64,000 nucleotides of DNA from Silene latifolia (lineage: Eukaryota; Streptophyta; Magnoliopsida; Caryophyllales; Caryophyllaceae): positions 3,812,658-3,876,657 of the forward strand of contig NC_133538.1 of assembly GCF_048544455.1 (NCBI RefSeq). The letters are read 5' to 3'. The notes below the pieces were generated by a model. The model was given only the letters and a program-made list of their open reading frames with translations, was not told where the DNA came from and searched no databases. Position numbers and translations under genes: made by a program. Below are positions 30,838 through 42,988 of the stretch, piece by piece (positions within the stretch are counted from its first letter, which is position 1; each line of letters begins with the position of its first letter).

Positions 30838-31179
30838 GAGAAGGAAAAATGAAAGGTCAATGCAGCCAGACTTAATAATAAAAGCAGCATTAACTGTATA
30901 TAGGTTGGAGGCTGATAGAAAGAGAGTTAATGAGATAGTGACAGTGACAGTGTTAGGGAAGGTGAACATGAACCTTCAACAGTTAAACCTGTATGTTAAA
31001 GAGCTTGCAGGAATTTATGGTGAGTTTCATCTTTCATGCATCCCAATGCAGTACTGTACAGCCTGAATTATTGTGTGGTACAACTACCCCTATATCTTCC
31101 TTTTTGGGTATATGCATGTCTGTCTCTTCTGATGGGTTCTTGTAAGCCTACATTTTTCGTGTATTTCCTGTTTTCGTGT
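30838..31179. other. Peroxidase upstream region
   Basis: About 340 bp upstream of the putative TATA box and before the RTE fragment. Apart from a W-box-like TTGACC at 30860-30855 I see no specific site. Confidence 0.4.
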
Positions 31180-31538
<359 letters not shown>

Positions 31539-32745
31539 TTCTTTTCCTTTTGGAGATCATGCATTTCTATTTACTCAGTTTTTTTTTTTCTGCAGCACCG
31601 TCCACTGATTTTGAGATACTCATTCCCTGAATGTTATAGTACGACGACATATACAACTGGCCTATAGCCTAAAGGGTGTGATTGAGTGAATGGGAATGTG
31701 TAGATACCTTGTTTCTGCACCTCCCGCCAAACACCCAGTGATGATTGGGTCGCAGGTTTAACATATGTCGCGATTTTATGACGTTTTGTAAATCAGTTAA
31801 TAAAAGGTAACTCATACACTTGTGTCTACCCCTTGGTTGTCATCTAGGTGTCATTACGGTCGTTTTGGCAGTAAATTGAGTACATTTGGAGTCCGGTCAA
31901 AACCGTTTCCATTTTCTAAAACCGTCAATCCCGAGTCAAAAAGCAATGTGCTTGTCTACCTAAGGTTAGGATGTCATAAAATGTTAAGAGTATATCTCAT
32001 TTTGAGTCTCATGTCACTTTTTTAGGCTAAACTTAAGTTTACATTGCAAAATGTGCATTTCATTTAGCTAAAATAACAACCCGACCTTTAGGCCCATTTT
32101 ACGAGGTGATAACAACTTTTTTGGGTTTGGCCTATTTCATAGAAAGTTCTAGATCTTTCTCTTATCTTTCCAACGCCACCTAAATCACCTAAATCCGAGT
32201 CTTGTAGAGAAAATTATGCCTAAAATATGGCAGACTTTCAAACGCGTTTTCTTGCTCAGAAGGAAACTATCCGAGAGAAAACGCAGCAGTGGTGCACCTC
32301 TACTAAGGGTCGGAACACCTGCTGCGCCTTTTCTCAGGGCTTTCTTTTCATTCAAGTTTATGTGTTTCAACCTAAGTCGGTTATTCCTTTCCTATTTCCT
32401 TCCATATCCCTTTCTTAAACCCTACCTCGAGATTAGTATAAATAGAGGCCTTCGCCTCACATATTTCTCAGGGGAGTGGCCTTCGCCTCACATATTTCTC
32501 ATGGGAGTGTCCGCCCATCTCTTCTCCCTTTGCATTCTAAAACCGCGCTCTTGCTTATCGACGCCTACGTGCTTGTTCTATGCGACCACGTAAGCCCAGA
32601 TCATTCTGGGTACCAGTCACGTTGCATAGACTGACCAATTTGACTACTACACAATCACATTAAATCAATCTTTTTTTAAATCCTTTTTCAAGGGCACTTT
32701 CATATTTGCATAGATCGAGTCGAGCTACCACTAAAAGCCGATTTA

Positions 32746-33108
32746 GGAGGTGTTTGGTAAACGGCATATTGAACGATTTTTAGCATATTCTAGGGTTTTA
32801 GCATGTTTGACCAATCAATATGCTAATTTTAGTGTTTGGTAAACAGCATATTGAAACAGCATATTTGGGGTCAATATGCTGTTTTACAATATGCTGCTTA
32901 CCCCAGCATATTGGTTAGCATATTGTAAAATAGAAAATTTTATTTCATTTTACAAAGAAAATTAACAATCTACTAATCGTAATCTGCCAATTACCAAACA
33001 CTCAAATTAATTATGCTAATTTTAATATGCTAGTCAAACCTTGTGATAAAATCTGTCATTTATAGTCTGCTTATGCTGAAATTAATCCGTTGTTTACCAA
33101 ACAGGGCC
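32746..33108. mobile_element. Tourist/PIF-Harbinger-like MITE
   Basis: Ends GGAGGTGTTTGGTAAAC and (inverted) GGCCCTGTTTGGTAAAC, with TTA at 32743-32745 and 33109-33111. The interior is built of repeated CAGCATATT/AATATGCT motifs. 363 bp. Confidence 0.75.
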
Positions 33109-33346
33109 TTAGTTAAATCTCGTGACGCTAACATGTAAGTCTGAGGGTGTAAAATCCCATCTTTAATCTTGTTTATATTGTTTTGTATTTATTTTTATGA
33201 GTTTTCATCATATTATTGCCAAGACATAAAACTATTTCATAAAATATAAGTTTCAAACCTTGTTTCGTCAAAACCGTTCATATCTGACAAGTAGAAGAAA
33301 CGCGGTGTCTGATGCGCCGTCTGGAAGGATCGCAGCTTCTGCTGCG

Positions 33347-33397
33347 TCTTCTTCTTCTTCTTCTTCTTCTTCTTCTTCTTCTTCTTCTTCTTCTTCT

Positions 33398-33465
<68 letters not shown>

Positions 33466-33466
33466 T
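33347..33466 (+). repeat. Compound microsatellite (TTC)n(TTTC)n
   Basis: About 18 TTC units followed by about 16 TTTC units. The serine/phenylalanine and leucine ORFs here are artefacts of the repeat. Confidence 0.9.
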
Positions 33467-34705
33467 ATTCTTTTCTTTCCTTTCCTTTTTTAATTAACCT
33501 ACATCTTTTAATTAGTTTTCATCAAATTATTTTACTCTTCAATTTATTTTTTTAAAGCCTTCATTTTCCGAGTCAGTTTAAATCGCTAATAATCAATATT
33601 AGCTGGTTTACCTCATCTTTTATCATCAAATCCGAGTTTAGGAGGCTTGATAATTAATATTGAGTCTTTTAAATTCGACTTTTGTAAATTAATTTAATTC
33701 TTGTACATTAATTTATGATTCGAATTTTACTAGTTCAACATTCATCCGAAATCTGCTTAATAATCATTAATTATCAATATTAATTGGTTTTAAGTCGGGT
33801 TTTGAGTCATTCTAATTTATCAAATTCTTCTATTTTATCTTTTCGACCTTTACTCTAAATACAATCAATTTTTATAATAAATCAACCGTAACAACCACCC
33901 GAGTCGGACGCAGTGGATTATGCGCCTCTTCCAGAGGACGCACCCGTTACTGCGCACCCATTGCTACGCCTGTTCAAGGCCGGCTTCTGGTTCTGAACTC
34001 CTTCTCGCTTTGACGTAGTATATTTAGAGTTCTCTAATCGACTATTATTCCTCACTATCACCTTCTAACCTATTTTAATTCATCAATTTCCTTATCTTTT
34101 TTTTATTTCCTTTTTAAATTTTCCCATTTCAATTAATTTCCTTATTTAATTTATTTCTTTCAAACTCTGTCTTCGGCATTTATATGATGTACATGCGTCT
34201 TGTATTCTTATTTTATTCATTTTGTATGTATATTCACATGTAATCAATCTAACTTCATACTTTGACCAATAAATTGCTAAATTGCTTGTTCACGGACATA
34301 GTTACTCTTTGATATTAAATCCTAATGCTCTATCAAGCACTTTAGCTTCTCCTTCATCTTTGTGTCTCATGCCCCACTTATTGAAAAATAATCCCGAAAT
34401 GACAAAAAAGCCATATATAAACATCGAGATTCGAAAAAAATACTTGTTACATGCTTATAAGTTATATCTCCATTGTTTATGCTTTATCATTTCTAACTAA
34501 TTACTTTTGTCATTTTTCTGAATTTCATGCTAGGCTATTCGATCAGCTTCTAAGAGCATTATCTGTTTTCGCTCCTAAGAATTTTAATGAGTCAAGCTCA
34601 TGACTTTAAACAAGTGTTTGCGGGAGGCAACCCGAGATTAGTTATCTTTCTAGTCTTTTATTGCACTCTTAATTTGCTATTTATGTGTGTTTTAAGTGTA
34701 GGAAT

Positions 34706-34829
34706 TATTAGTAAATAAATATATTGTATATATTTAGATATCGATATTGTGATTACGTTCACACTGTATTAGCTGAGTATATATTGTAAAACACTGATCA
34801 ATTAATATTTAAGGAATATACTTCTTTCA
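34706..34829 (+). repeat. 5' LTR of the split Copia element (124 bp)
   Basis: Contains AT-rich TATATATTTAGATATCGATATTG. Ends TTCTTTCA directly before the primer-binding site TGGTATCAG (34830-34838). The start is TA rather than TG. Confidence 0.88.
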
Positions 34830-34903
34830 TGGTATCAGTATTATTAGGTTTTCTCTCTCACAAACCCTAAAACTCAGCCGCCGTCCGATCATCAGCCACG
34901 GCT

Positions 34904-35553
34904 ATGACAAAAGACGCCATCACCACTTCCTCCGGTGATGGAGCCACTGGTAAGTCCAACTCCACCCGGTTTATTCCGTCACCAATATTCTCAATAAAGT
35001 CCGTATGCTCGACGGAGTCAAGGTAAATTACTCCGCATGGGTAAAATTGTTCACCCTCCATGCTCGAGGGTACAAGGGGCTTCATCACATCGACGGTACC
35101 AAACCGCCAGCCGATAACGATCCCTCGTATGCGTTATGGTGCGAGATTGACGCACATATCCTTCAGTGGATCTACGGATCCATTTCAGACGATCTTCTTT
35201 TACGTATTCTCGAGGCTGACTCTACGGCCCATGAGGCGTGGTTACGACTCAAGAATCATTTTCATAATAACAAGGGATCGCGCGCGGCGGCATTAGAACA
35301 CGAGTTCATACACATGTCCTTGGAGAAGGCTTCGTCTCTTGATGATTACTGTCAACGCCTCAAGGATTTGGCGACTCAACTGACCGATGTTGGCAGCACC
35401 GTGGATGACCAGCGGTTGGTTCTCCAATTAGTTCGAGGCTTGCCCTCGGCATATGATGTAGTCGGGGCGTTTATCAATCAGCAACTTCCGTCCTTTGAAA
35501 CCGCACGGAGCATGCTCCAATTAGAGGAGCAGTGCAAGTCGGCACGATCATAG
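34904..35553 (+). pseudogene. Copia gag (split element)
   Basis: MTKDAITTSSGDGATG starts 65 nt after the primer-binding site. A shift near 34970 moves coding to the frame 35005-35553, with LDGVKVNYSAWVKLFTLHARGYKGLHHIDGT, TAHEAWLRLKNHFHNNKGSRAAALEHEF and SLDDYCQRLKDLATQLTDVG. These are the UBN2-type gag hallmarks of Copia elements. TAG ends it at 35551-35553. A basic, glycine-rich tail continues downstream in frame. Confidence 0.85.
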
Positions 35554-36000
35554 AACACACCTGCTGCTGCCCTTGCTGCACCTGCCACTGTCGACGCCGT
35601 CAAACCATCAGGTAACTCCTCCTCTTCTTCTCGTGGTAATAATAATTGGAATGGCAATAAGAAAAAACACAAACAGAAGGGAGGCATAAATGGAGGATGG
35701 CGATATCAGGAGAAAGGGGGAGGCAACTCGGGGAATGGGAAGGTCTCGAATGGTGGTCCAACACTAATCACTGTACCTGTATGGCCGAGTATACCGTGGA
35801 CTGCCCTCTGGGGTGTACCACCGTGCCTTTACCCTAGCCAGCAGGGGTGGGCTTCTCCATGGCAGCCGCAGCAACCTCGTCCCAACTCTGCTTCACAGCC
35901 GCGGTTTTCTGTCCCTGCCTCCACATATGGGTAGGCCTATGTTGCTGCTCCGTCAAGTGGCTATAAGCCTTCGCAATTGGGTCAAGCTTTTAAGACTATG

Positions 36001-37577
36001 ACGCATTACCCACCCGACAACGCGCAATGGGTTATGGACACAGGAGCCTCGTCGCATCTCACATCCGAGTAAGGTATTGTAAATCCTCCTTTTAATTTGA
36101 GTCGTATTCGGTCTATTTTTGTTGGTAACGGTAAGTCCATTCCAATTTTGGGTTCGGGTCATGCGTCTCTACACCTCCCTGACCGAAAATTGTCCCTAAA
36201 TAATGTCCTTTACGCCCCAAACATTATTAAAAACCTTATTTCCGTTCGTCAATTTACTAAGGATAATAATGTTACTGTGGAATTTGACCCCACTGGTTTC
36301 TCTGTGAAGGATATTCGGATTGGGACAACGATAATAAGGAGCAATAGTACCGGTACTCTCTACTCTGTGTCAGCCACGTCTTCAAAAGAGCCGCCTATCA
36401 CTGTTCTCGCTGAGTCGTCACATGACCCGTGGCACTCTCGCCTTGGTCATCCTGGCCACAATATTATTAATTTTCTTAATAGTCAAGAATTTATTCGTTG
36501 TAATAAGGAGCCTCGCTCCCAGCTTTGCCATTCTTGTCAGGTCGGTAAACAAAAACGTCTTCCTTTCAATGACTCAAATTCTATGTCTGTTTTTCCGTTT
36601 GATATTATTCATTGCGATTTATGGACATCCCATCTCCTTAGCAAAAGTGGATTTAAATATTATATGGTACTTATCGACAATTACACTCAATACGTTTGGG
36701 TCTATCCACTTAAATTCAAATCTGAAGCGTTTCCCAAATTCCTACAATTCCGTGCTTTAGTTCACACTCAATTTTCAAAAGATATTAAAAGCTTTCAGTG
36801 TGACATGGGTCGTGAATTTGATAATTCATCATTCCACAAACTTGCCCAACACCACGGCTAACTCTCCGCTTCTCGTGTCCACACACATCTCCTCAAAACG
36901 GTAAAGCAGAACGCATGACCCGTCGTCTAAATGAGATAATGCTTACCCTTCTCCTTCACGCGTCTCTCCCCCCCACCTTCTGGGTTGATGCCCTACACAC
37001 TGCCACGTATCTTCATAACATCCTACCCTCTAAACTTCTCTCATACCGATCCCCTGCTTCCGCTCTCTACCTCCGCCACCCCACATATGATCATCTTCGA
37101 GTCTTTGGATGTCTTTTTTACCCCAATAATTCCGCCACTCGCCAACACAAACTTCAACCCAGATCCACTCGTTGTGTCTTCTTAGGCTATCCCGCAAACG
37201 ACCTAGGGTACCGGTGTCTTGAGCTCGCTACTGGTAAAATATTGTTGTCCCGGCGTGTTACCTTCGATGAACATAACATCCCTTTTGCCAACGCCAACCC
37301 AAACCCACCAAAGAACTATCAATTCCTCAACCCTCCTCTCCCCATTGACGACTTTGCCTACCCACCATCACCTGACCCACCAGACCAACCCCACACCACC
37401 AGCCCAGCCACGCCCTCGACCCCACAATCTCCATCTCCTTTGCATAACACCTCACACATTCCCCAAACCGTAAACTCTCCTGCCTCCTCGGACCCTCCCA
37501 ACTCCACTGCCACCTCGGACCCACCCAACTCCCATGCCTTAACGCCCTCACCCCAGCCCAACCCACAACCACGATGA
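36001..37577 (+). pseudogene. Copia protease-integrase (split element, 5' of insertion)
   Basis: The protease motif WVMDTGASSHLTS lies at ~36030-36070 and is followed by a stop. The frame 36097-36861 has the pre-integrase segment (WHSRLGHPGH...CHSCQVGKQKRLPF) and two integrase aspartates (HCDLWTS, QCDMGREFDN). After a shift, 36915-37577 holds TRRLNEIMLTLLLHASLPPTFWVDALHTATYL and a proline-rich linker. At 37574 the nested array begins, and the linker resumes at 49755 in the same element. Confidence 0.87.
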
Positions 37578-38897
37578 TGCGGTCGTTTCTACACCAAAAA
37601 TAAATACCTAAGTACAACTAACTAATATCTAGTAGTAAGTAGGGTCGATCTCCACAGGGAGGCTATTTTGCTAATTATCTGTTTAATTCGGTCTGTCTAA
37701 TGTCACAAAGTGGGGGTTTTGATTATTTTAACTAAACTAAAGAGGCTAAGGTAAGAGAGAATTTAACAGAAGAGAAGGGAAACTAGGATGTCGGGTCATC
37801 AATAGACGTCAGTCAATTGCAGCTAAGGTCACAAATCAGTCGATGTGTCGGTTTAAGGGGCAACGAATATCTCCTTTCGGTCTCAATTCGCCCTAAAATG
37901 CTATTAGCTTAACTTTCGCCCTCACTAAAGCATCCTATTGTTCACTGCGGGTCTCCCCTATTCCAACCTTTCGGTCCAGGTCAAGGGTTACCAATATTAA
38001 AAGGCTAATTGTGTTGACTCAACTAGCAGGATACAGTTAAAGCAGCGATTAACAACATAGACTACAACAACAACGACAGATCTAATAACCTAATTAGCAA
38101 TTAACATTAGTTTAATGAATAACCTAATCCTAGCAGAGGTATTTAGCTAGACATAAGTAAAAGAAGAACGAGAATAAAGGAATTAAGAACAATAAACATT
38201 AAATAAGAGTAAGGAAGAGAAGAAAGAATTACTGAATTAAATGATCCGGAAATAAGGAAGAACAAAAGTAACAGTGTATCCGAAATACGAGAGGAGAAGC
38301 CCCCCTAATTATGTCGTCCTAGCTCCTATTTATAAGAAAATAGGATTATTCATAAACCTAATGACGGAAATAAGTTTAAAAGTCCAGCCCATCAGCGAAT
38401 CCACTCGATCGAGTGGAATAAAACCACTCGATCGAGCAAACAGCGAAAAAATCGCTTTCGATCGACCAACTATTTTACTCGATCGACTAAAGCTATATTA
38501 TGCAATGTTTGATCGACCAACTATCTTACTCGATCGACTTATTGATTAACCTAAAACCACTCGATCGACTAGTAAAGTGCTCGATCGAGTGGATCTTGAC
38601 TTCAGACTCATAAATCACGTTAGTTTGACTTTGACTTTGACTCGTCCTTTTAACTCCCGAAACAGCTTCACGCATCCCAAGACAACTATAATTCCGCTCC
38701 AAATCTACTCTTCCTCCAAACGCATGCAAAACGGACGGTAAATGACTTGATTTCACTACTTTTGGGTTCATTCCTGCAAATAAGACAAAATAACCCAAAG
38801 TAGCATATTCGGGGCATTTCGTAGCATAAAACCACGATAAAAGCATAGAAATACGTGCATAAATTAGGCTAAAAGACTATATAAAATGCACGTATCA
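37575..38897 (-). repeat. Array LTR 1
   Basis: 1323 bp. Eight GATCGA-core motifs of the ACTCGATCGAGT type at ~38398-38597. Nearly identical to LTRs 2 and 3. Confidence 0.92.
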
Positions 38898-40955
38898 AAT
38901 CTCTCCAAACCAAACCTTTACTCGTCCTCGAGTAAACTAAATGCAAACTAATGGAACGGAAAAAAAAGATAACTCAGAGCTAGCTACAAATGCCCACTTA
39001 AGCCAATTTAATGCAAGCAAACTAACACTTATAGCTAACAGTCAAATGCAAACGAGTTATAAGATGTTTATAAAAGTAGCTGAACCGTCGACCTTGCGAG
39101 ACCTTTAATAATGGACTCTCACGGGTCACTCTTATCTCGTGAAGCAAAGGGTGAACATATATATGTAAGAGAGAAAGAAAAATAGTCGCTCACCTAAACT
39201 GCGACCCACATAAACATGCATGCAACTAATATGATAGACAATTCTAGCTACTAAACATACATTCCAACCAAACAAGGTCCTGTCACAGCCGAGGGCTTAC
39301 AAAAATATGGTAAAGTGAGGCAATGGGTAAGAAAAGACAAAACATTTATGGGAATGTGGAGGTATAGGCGGCCAAGCTAGTACCTAAACAGAACCATATG
39401 AGACATATCCATTTCCAACTCAATTATGAATTAAGCACAATGCCCTTCATTTGGCATAAAATCTCACCAAACCAAACTGAACTAACTGCTCAAAAGATAT
39501 AGATAAAGCATAGGAGTGAAACCGACTAACAAACATCCTTTTTTTCGAATTAATTTTCTTCTTTTTCTCGGTTTCTATTTTTTTCTCTTTTTTTTTTCGA
39601 ATTCTTTTTTTTTCACTTTTCACGTTTTTTTTTTCATTTTTCATGTCTTTTTTTTCATCAACCTCTTATTTTCATAAAATACCAACTCCGAATCAACAGA
39701 ATACGCGCCAAAATTTGATACAATAGACAGTATACCGCAGAACAATCTAAACTAGCTTGACAAGGCAGGCTAAATTTGGATGTAGCTAAGGGTCAACAGG
39801 CAAATTTGGCTAATGTGGAGTTAAATGGGTAAAAATGAAAGAAAAGGGAATGTAAGGACCTCCCTGCATGTGACACCAACCACTAACCCGAATGTATGCA
39901 GGCAAAAAGCAATTGAATTTCATATACATGCAAATTGATGATACATGTTATGCAAGGAGTAACTACTCACAATCCTACATGAAACTGGTCATAAATGACA
40001 CCAGTTTAAAGGCTCTAAATCTTAGAATATAAGTAGGTTGCCAAAATTATAGGTCAAGTCTATTCGTTCAGCTAAATTAAACATTAACTCGTAGATATGC
40101 AATAAGACAAAGCTAATAAGATAACAGTTCAATGCAAGGCTTAAGCAAAAAGACAAATGCAGTGCAATTTCATCATGGAAATCGACTGTTCCGACTCAAC
40201 CTATATGCAAAAGTAAACATGAAATTTTTGAATTTTTAACAATTTTTTTCTCAATTTTTATGGAATTTTTGATTTTATGAAAATAAACAACAATGCATAA
40301 ATAAATTAAATGTGATAACATAAATGCAATAAAAACAATATGCAGACGTAGATATGAATGCATAACCTCCGCAAACCAAACCGTACAATGCCCCCATTGT
40401 ACCAAAACATGGAAAGGAAACGCAAACTAAGGAAGAAAGAGAGTAAATGCGGAAAAACTTACAAGACGCGAAAATAAGGGACCTCCTCAAACCGACCATG
40501 AACATGGGAGGTTGCTAAAGGCCCTGAAAACCGTCGCAGGAAGCTAATCCAAGTCAAAAACACTCAATAGCAGTCGAACAGTGGTCGATCGAGTGAATGG
40601 GCATCCAAAAACTGCTCGATCGAAAGGTAATTAGGTCGATCGAGTGGTTTTATTTTTGCAGGTGCTCGATCGAGTAGAATATGTGGTCGATCGAGTAAAT
40701 ATAGCAGCAAAAGTGCTCGATCGAGTAGAAAAACTACTCGATCGAGTGATCCTCAGTGTTGTACCTGCAAAACGCAAATAAAACAGCCCGCAAATTAATA
40801 AAACAAGCATACTAAGATAGTTTATGGTACAAAGACCATTTATTACAACTGAAATAAAATAGATAATTAAAAATAAATCCTCCGGGTTGCCTCCCGGGTA
40901 GCGCTAGCTTCAGTCAGGTCCCAGCTCGACCTTCTTTTTCTTTGAGCCTCTCTAA
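38898..40955 (-). other. Non-coding 3' internal region of array unit 1
   Basis: No ORF is supported. It includes a T-rich low-complexity block (~39540-39655), seven GATCGA-core palindromes (40582-40758) and, near 40880, the GGGAGGCAACCCGGAGG-type motif typical of Athila/Tat 3' regions. Confidence 0.6.
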
Positions 40956-42152
40956 TCAGTCATAATCAAAACAGCTCAAAGCGCGCAGCATTAAATCGTA
41001 CATCTGCGCATGTGCTACACAAAAGCATAAGTAGCACCATAGTGGATTAAAGAAATAGGAAATAAAAATGTTCAACCGTTTAAGCGTAACAAATTTCCTA
41101 TGGGAGCTCCTAAATTTATCCACAAAATAAAGGAGCGCAGGAGCAACTGACGATAAATTAGGGCTACGTTTCAGATTAGCAATTTTGACATGATAAGTAC
41201 GGCGAAAGGCAGTTACATTATACGTCCACATGGGAGGGGGTATGGCATTAAAAGAATTAGCACGAGTCAAATGAGGTAGCTTACTTTGAAAATTAACAAT
41301 AATAAGATTACCGCTAATTACCTCAGGTAGGTTGCTCTTAATGGAATCATCGACAAAAGAGTGTAATATCTCATCCGAGATAGGAACAAATACCGACTCA
41401 GCTGCTTCCTCGTCACCCTCCTCAGTGGAATCCATCCCGTAAATCGCAGCTTCAAGTGTATCCGACTCGGCTTTGAATATGGGAGATTCACAGTAACCGT
41501 TATCATCATCAAAATCGTCATCTAAATCAAACCCAACTGACGAATCAAAGCTCCCAATGGCCAATTCAATCGATCGAGCAGAATTGTTACTCGATCGACC
41601 ACTTTCCTCCTGCATTTCACTCGATCGAGCAGATTTATTACTCGATCGAGCACTTTCTTCTGGAAATTCACTTGATCGACTAATGTTAGTCACTCGATCG
41701 AGTGATTCCTCCTGTACAGGGCTAAAATCTTCGCATAAACTCTTGAAATACGACAGAAATTCGTCATCCGATTCATAGAAATCATTCTCAGCATTGGGCA
41801 ACATGGGTTCTTCATGGGAAAAACCGCTCTCGGTCAAGTACACCTCTTCTGGTTGCCTACCATCCGACTCAGCTGCTAACTGAGCAATTTCAGACTCCAG
41901 CTCAATGACTTGAGCTTCCATACGTCTATCATATTCTTGCATTTGAGATGCAGGTGTCTCCAACAAAGATTTCAGCTCCGCAATTTCTTCTTTCTGTATA
42001 TCAGGAGGATCTTGTTTAGAGTTGGCATTGGGTGTGCTGGGCCAGTCTGCGTGCCGGCCCATCGTGCCTTCCCCAAAAATTGGCCCGACCCAGGCACGGA
42101 TATTGGGCTGGCCGTGCCGTGCCGTGCTTGGCCCACTCACCCAAATCTCCAC
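40956..42152 (-). CDS. Unrecognised 398-residue ORF of the Athila-like element, array copy 1
   Basis: The first ~48 residues (to the TAGAG end at 42017) come from a hAT MITE inserted into the ORF. The element's own part begins NKQDPPDIQKEEIAELKSLLE, a coiled coil, then a S/R-rich stretch (ARSSNKSARSSEMQEESGRSS) encoded by CTCGATCGAG palindromes, an acidic block, and a C-terminal part (HVKIANLKRSPNLSS..., FNPLWCYLCFCVAHAQMYDLML) I do not recognise. Before the MITE the ORF would have started at ATG 42785 and read in frame across the site, about 403 residues. The position after the primer site suggests a gag role. This is not shown. Confidence 0.6.
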   Translation of the reverse strand: MEIWVSGPSTARHGQPNIRAWVGPIFGEGTMGRHADWPSTPNANSKQDPPDIQKEEIAELKSLLETPASQMQEYDRRMEAQVIELESEIAQLAAESDGRQPEEVYLTESGFSHEEPMLPNAENDFYESDDEFLSYFKSLCEDFSPVQEESLDRVTNISRSSEFPEESARSSNKSARSSEMQEESGRSSNNSARSIELAIGSFDSSVGFDLDDDFDDDNGYCESPIFKAESDTLEAAIYGMDSTEEGDEEAAESVFVPISDEILHSFVDDSIKSNLPEVISGNLIIVNFQSKLPHLTRANSFNAIPPPMWTYNVTAFRRTYHVKIANLKRSPNLSSVAPALLYFVDKFRSSHRKFVTLKRLNIFISYFFNPLWCYLCFCVAHAQMYDLMLRALSCFDYD

Positions 42153-42626
42153 CGCGGCCCGCTCCTGGCACGCCCAGTTTCGTGCTCGGGCCGTGCCTGG
42201 CCCATGGGCTAATCGTGCCTAGCACGTGGGCCGGCCCAATAACCTTAGTATTTTTTTCTAAATACTCTTTTATTTATATAAATAATGAATATTAACGATT
42301 TAAATATATATTTTATTAAATATTAATGTACTTGATGTCTTGATTAGTTGATTACTTGTATTTTTAATGTAGTAGATTTAATTTAATAATTAAAAAATGA
42401 TATTAAAAAATGGAATTTAATTAAATAATTAAGAAACGCGCCAAATCTCGGGCCGTGCCGTGCATAGGCACGAGAATTTCTAAAAAATACAGCCGCGGCC
42501 CGCCTCAAACCCGTTCGTGCCGTGCCCGTGCCATCAGTATTATTCATCCGTGCCGTGTCGTGCCCGTGCCGGACTCATGCCGTGCCCGTGCCGCCCGCCT
42601 TAGCCCGGCCCGGATTGCCATCTCTA
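42017..42626. mobile_element. hAT MITE inside the Athila-like ORF, array copy 1
   Basis: Ends TAGAGTTGGCATT and (inverted) TAGAGATGGCAAT, duplication ATCTTGTT at 42009-42016 and 42627-42634. Arms are rich in GGGCCGTGCCGTGCC repeats, centre AT-rich. 610 bp. Confidence 0.88.
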
Positions 42627-42988
42627 ATCTTGTTGCGGTGGCCATTGATAGGGTGGATGTGGCGGCACAACTACAGCTGCAATGTGCTCAGCAGCACCAC
42701 ATCCCCAAGATTTATTCCTTTCCCAACTAGCAGGTTTTTCAGCTTGGGCTTCAAACTGAGCAATAAGTCGGGAAACGGATGACATCTCGGCAAAAGGGAT
42801 CGAAGGTACTCAAGCCTTCCCTTCGATATCTCCCTGAGTAGCCTGTCTAATAAACATGTAGGCCTATCAAAACAGCACTAAAGGGAAAGATAAGAACAGC
42901 CTCAAGGTACTTAGTCTTCCCTTGAGGCGAAAGATAAACAAAATAAAACAGATAAAAGCGTCGCTTCCCCGGCAACGGCGCCAAAATT

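Larger units (their letters stand above)
31699..34700 (+). mobile_element. Degenerate Ty3/Gypsy (Tat/Athila-like) sequence
   Basis: Begins TGTAGATACCTTGTTTCTGCACC, LTR-like. It has a TATA box (TATAAATAG 32437-32445), a 31-bp tandem pair (32447-32508) just after it, and repeated CGCAGCAG/CTGCTGCG-type GC motifs (32280-32340, 33330-33350, 33910-33980). Near 34620 it contains GGGAGGCAACCCGAG, a motif also found after the ORF in the Athila-like array (~40880). No ORF or second LTR is found, so it is a relic. Boundaries are uncertain. Confidence 0.4.

Noticed and set aside
32185..32593. Overlapping 60-125-codon ORFs on both strands
   Set aside because: Located around a TATA box and tandem repeat of an LTR-like relic. 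No family resemblance.
33260..33497. Serine/phenylalanine- and leucine-rich ORFs
   Set aside because: Produced by the TTC/TTTC microsatellite.
38274..38846. Short ORFs repeated at 43688 and 49132
   Set aside because: They are inside the three array LTRs and are repeated because the LTR is repeated.
42010..42295. Overlapping ORFs rich in Ala/Arg/Pro
   Set aside because: They come from the GC-rich arms of a hAT MITE. No codon or domain evidence supports genes.
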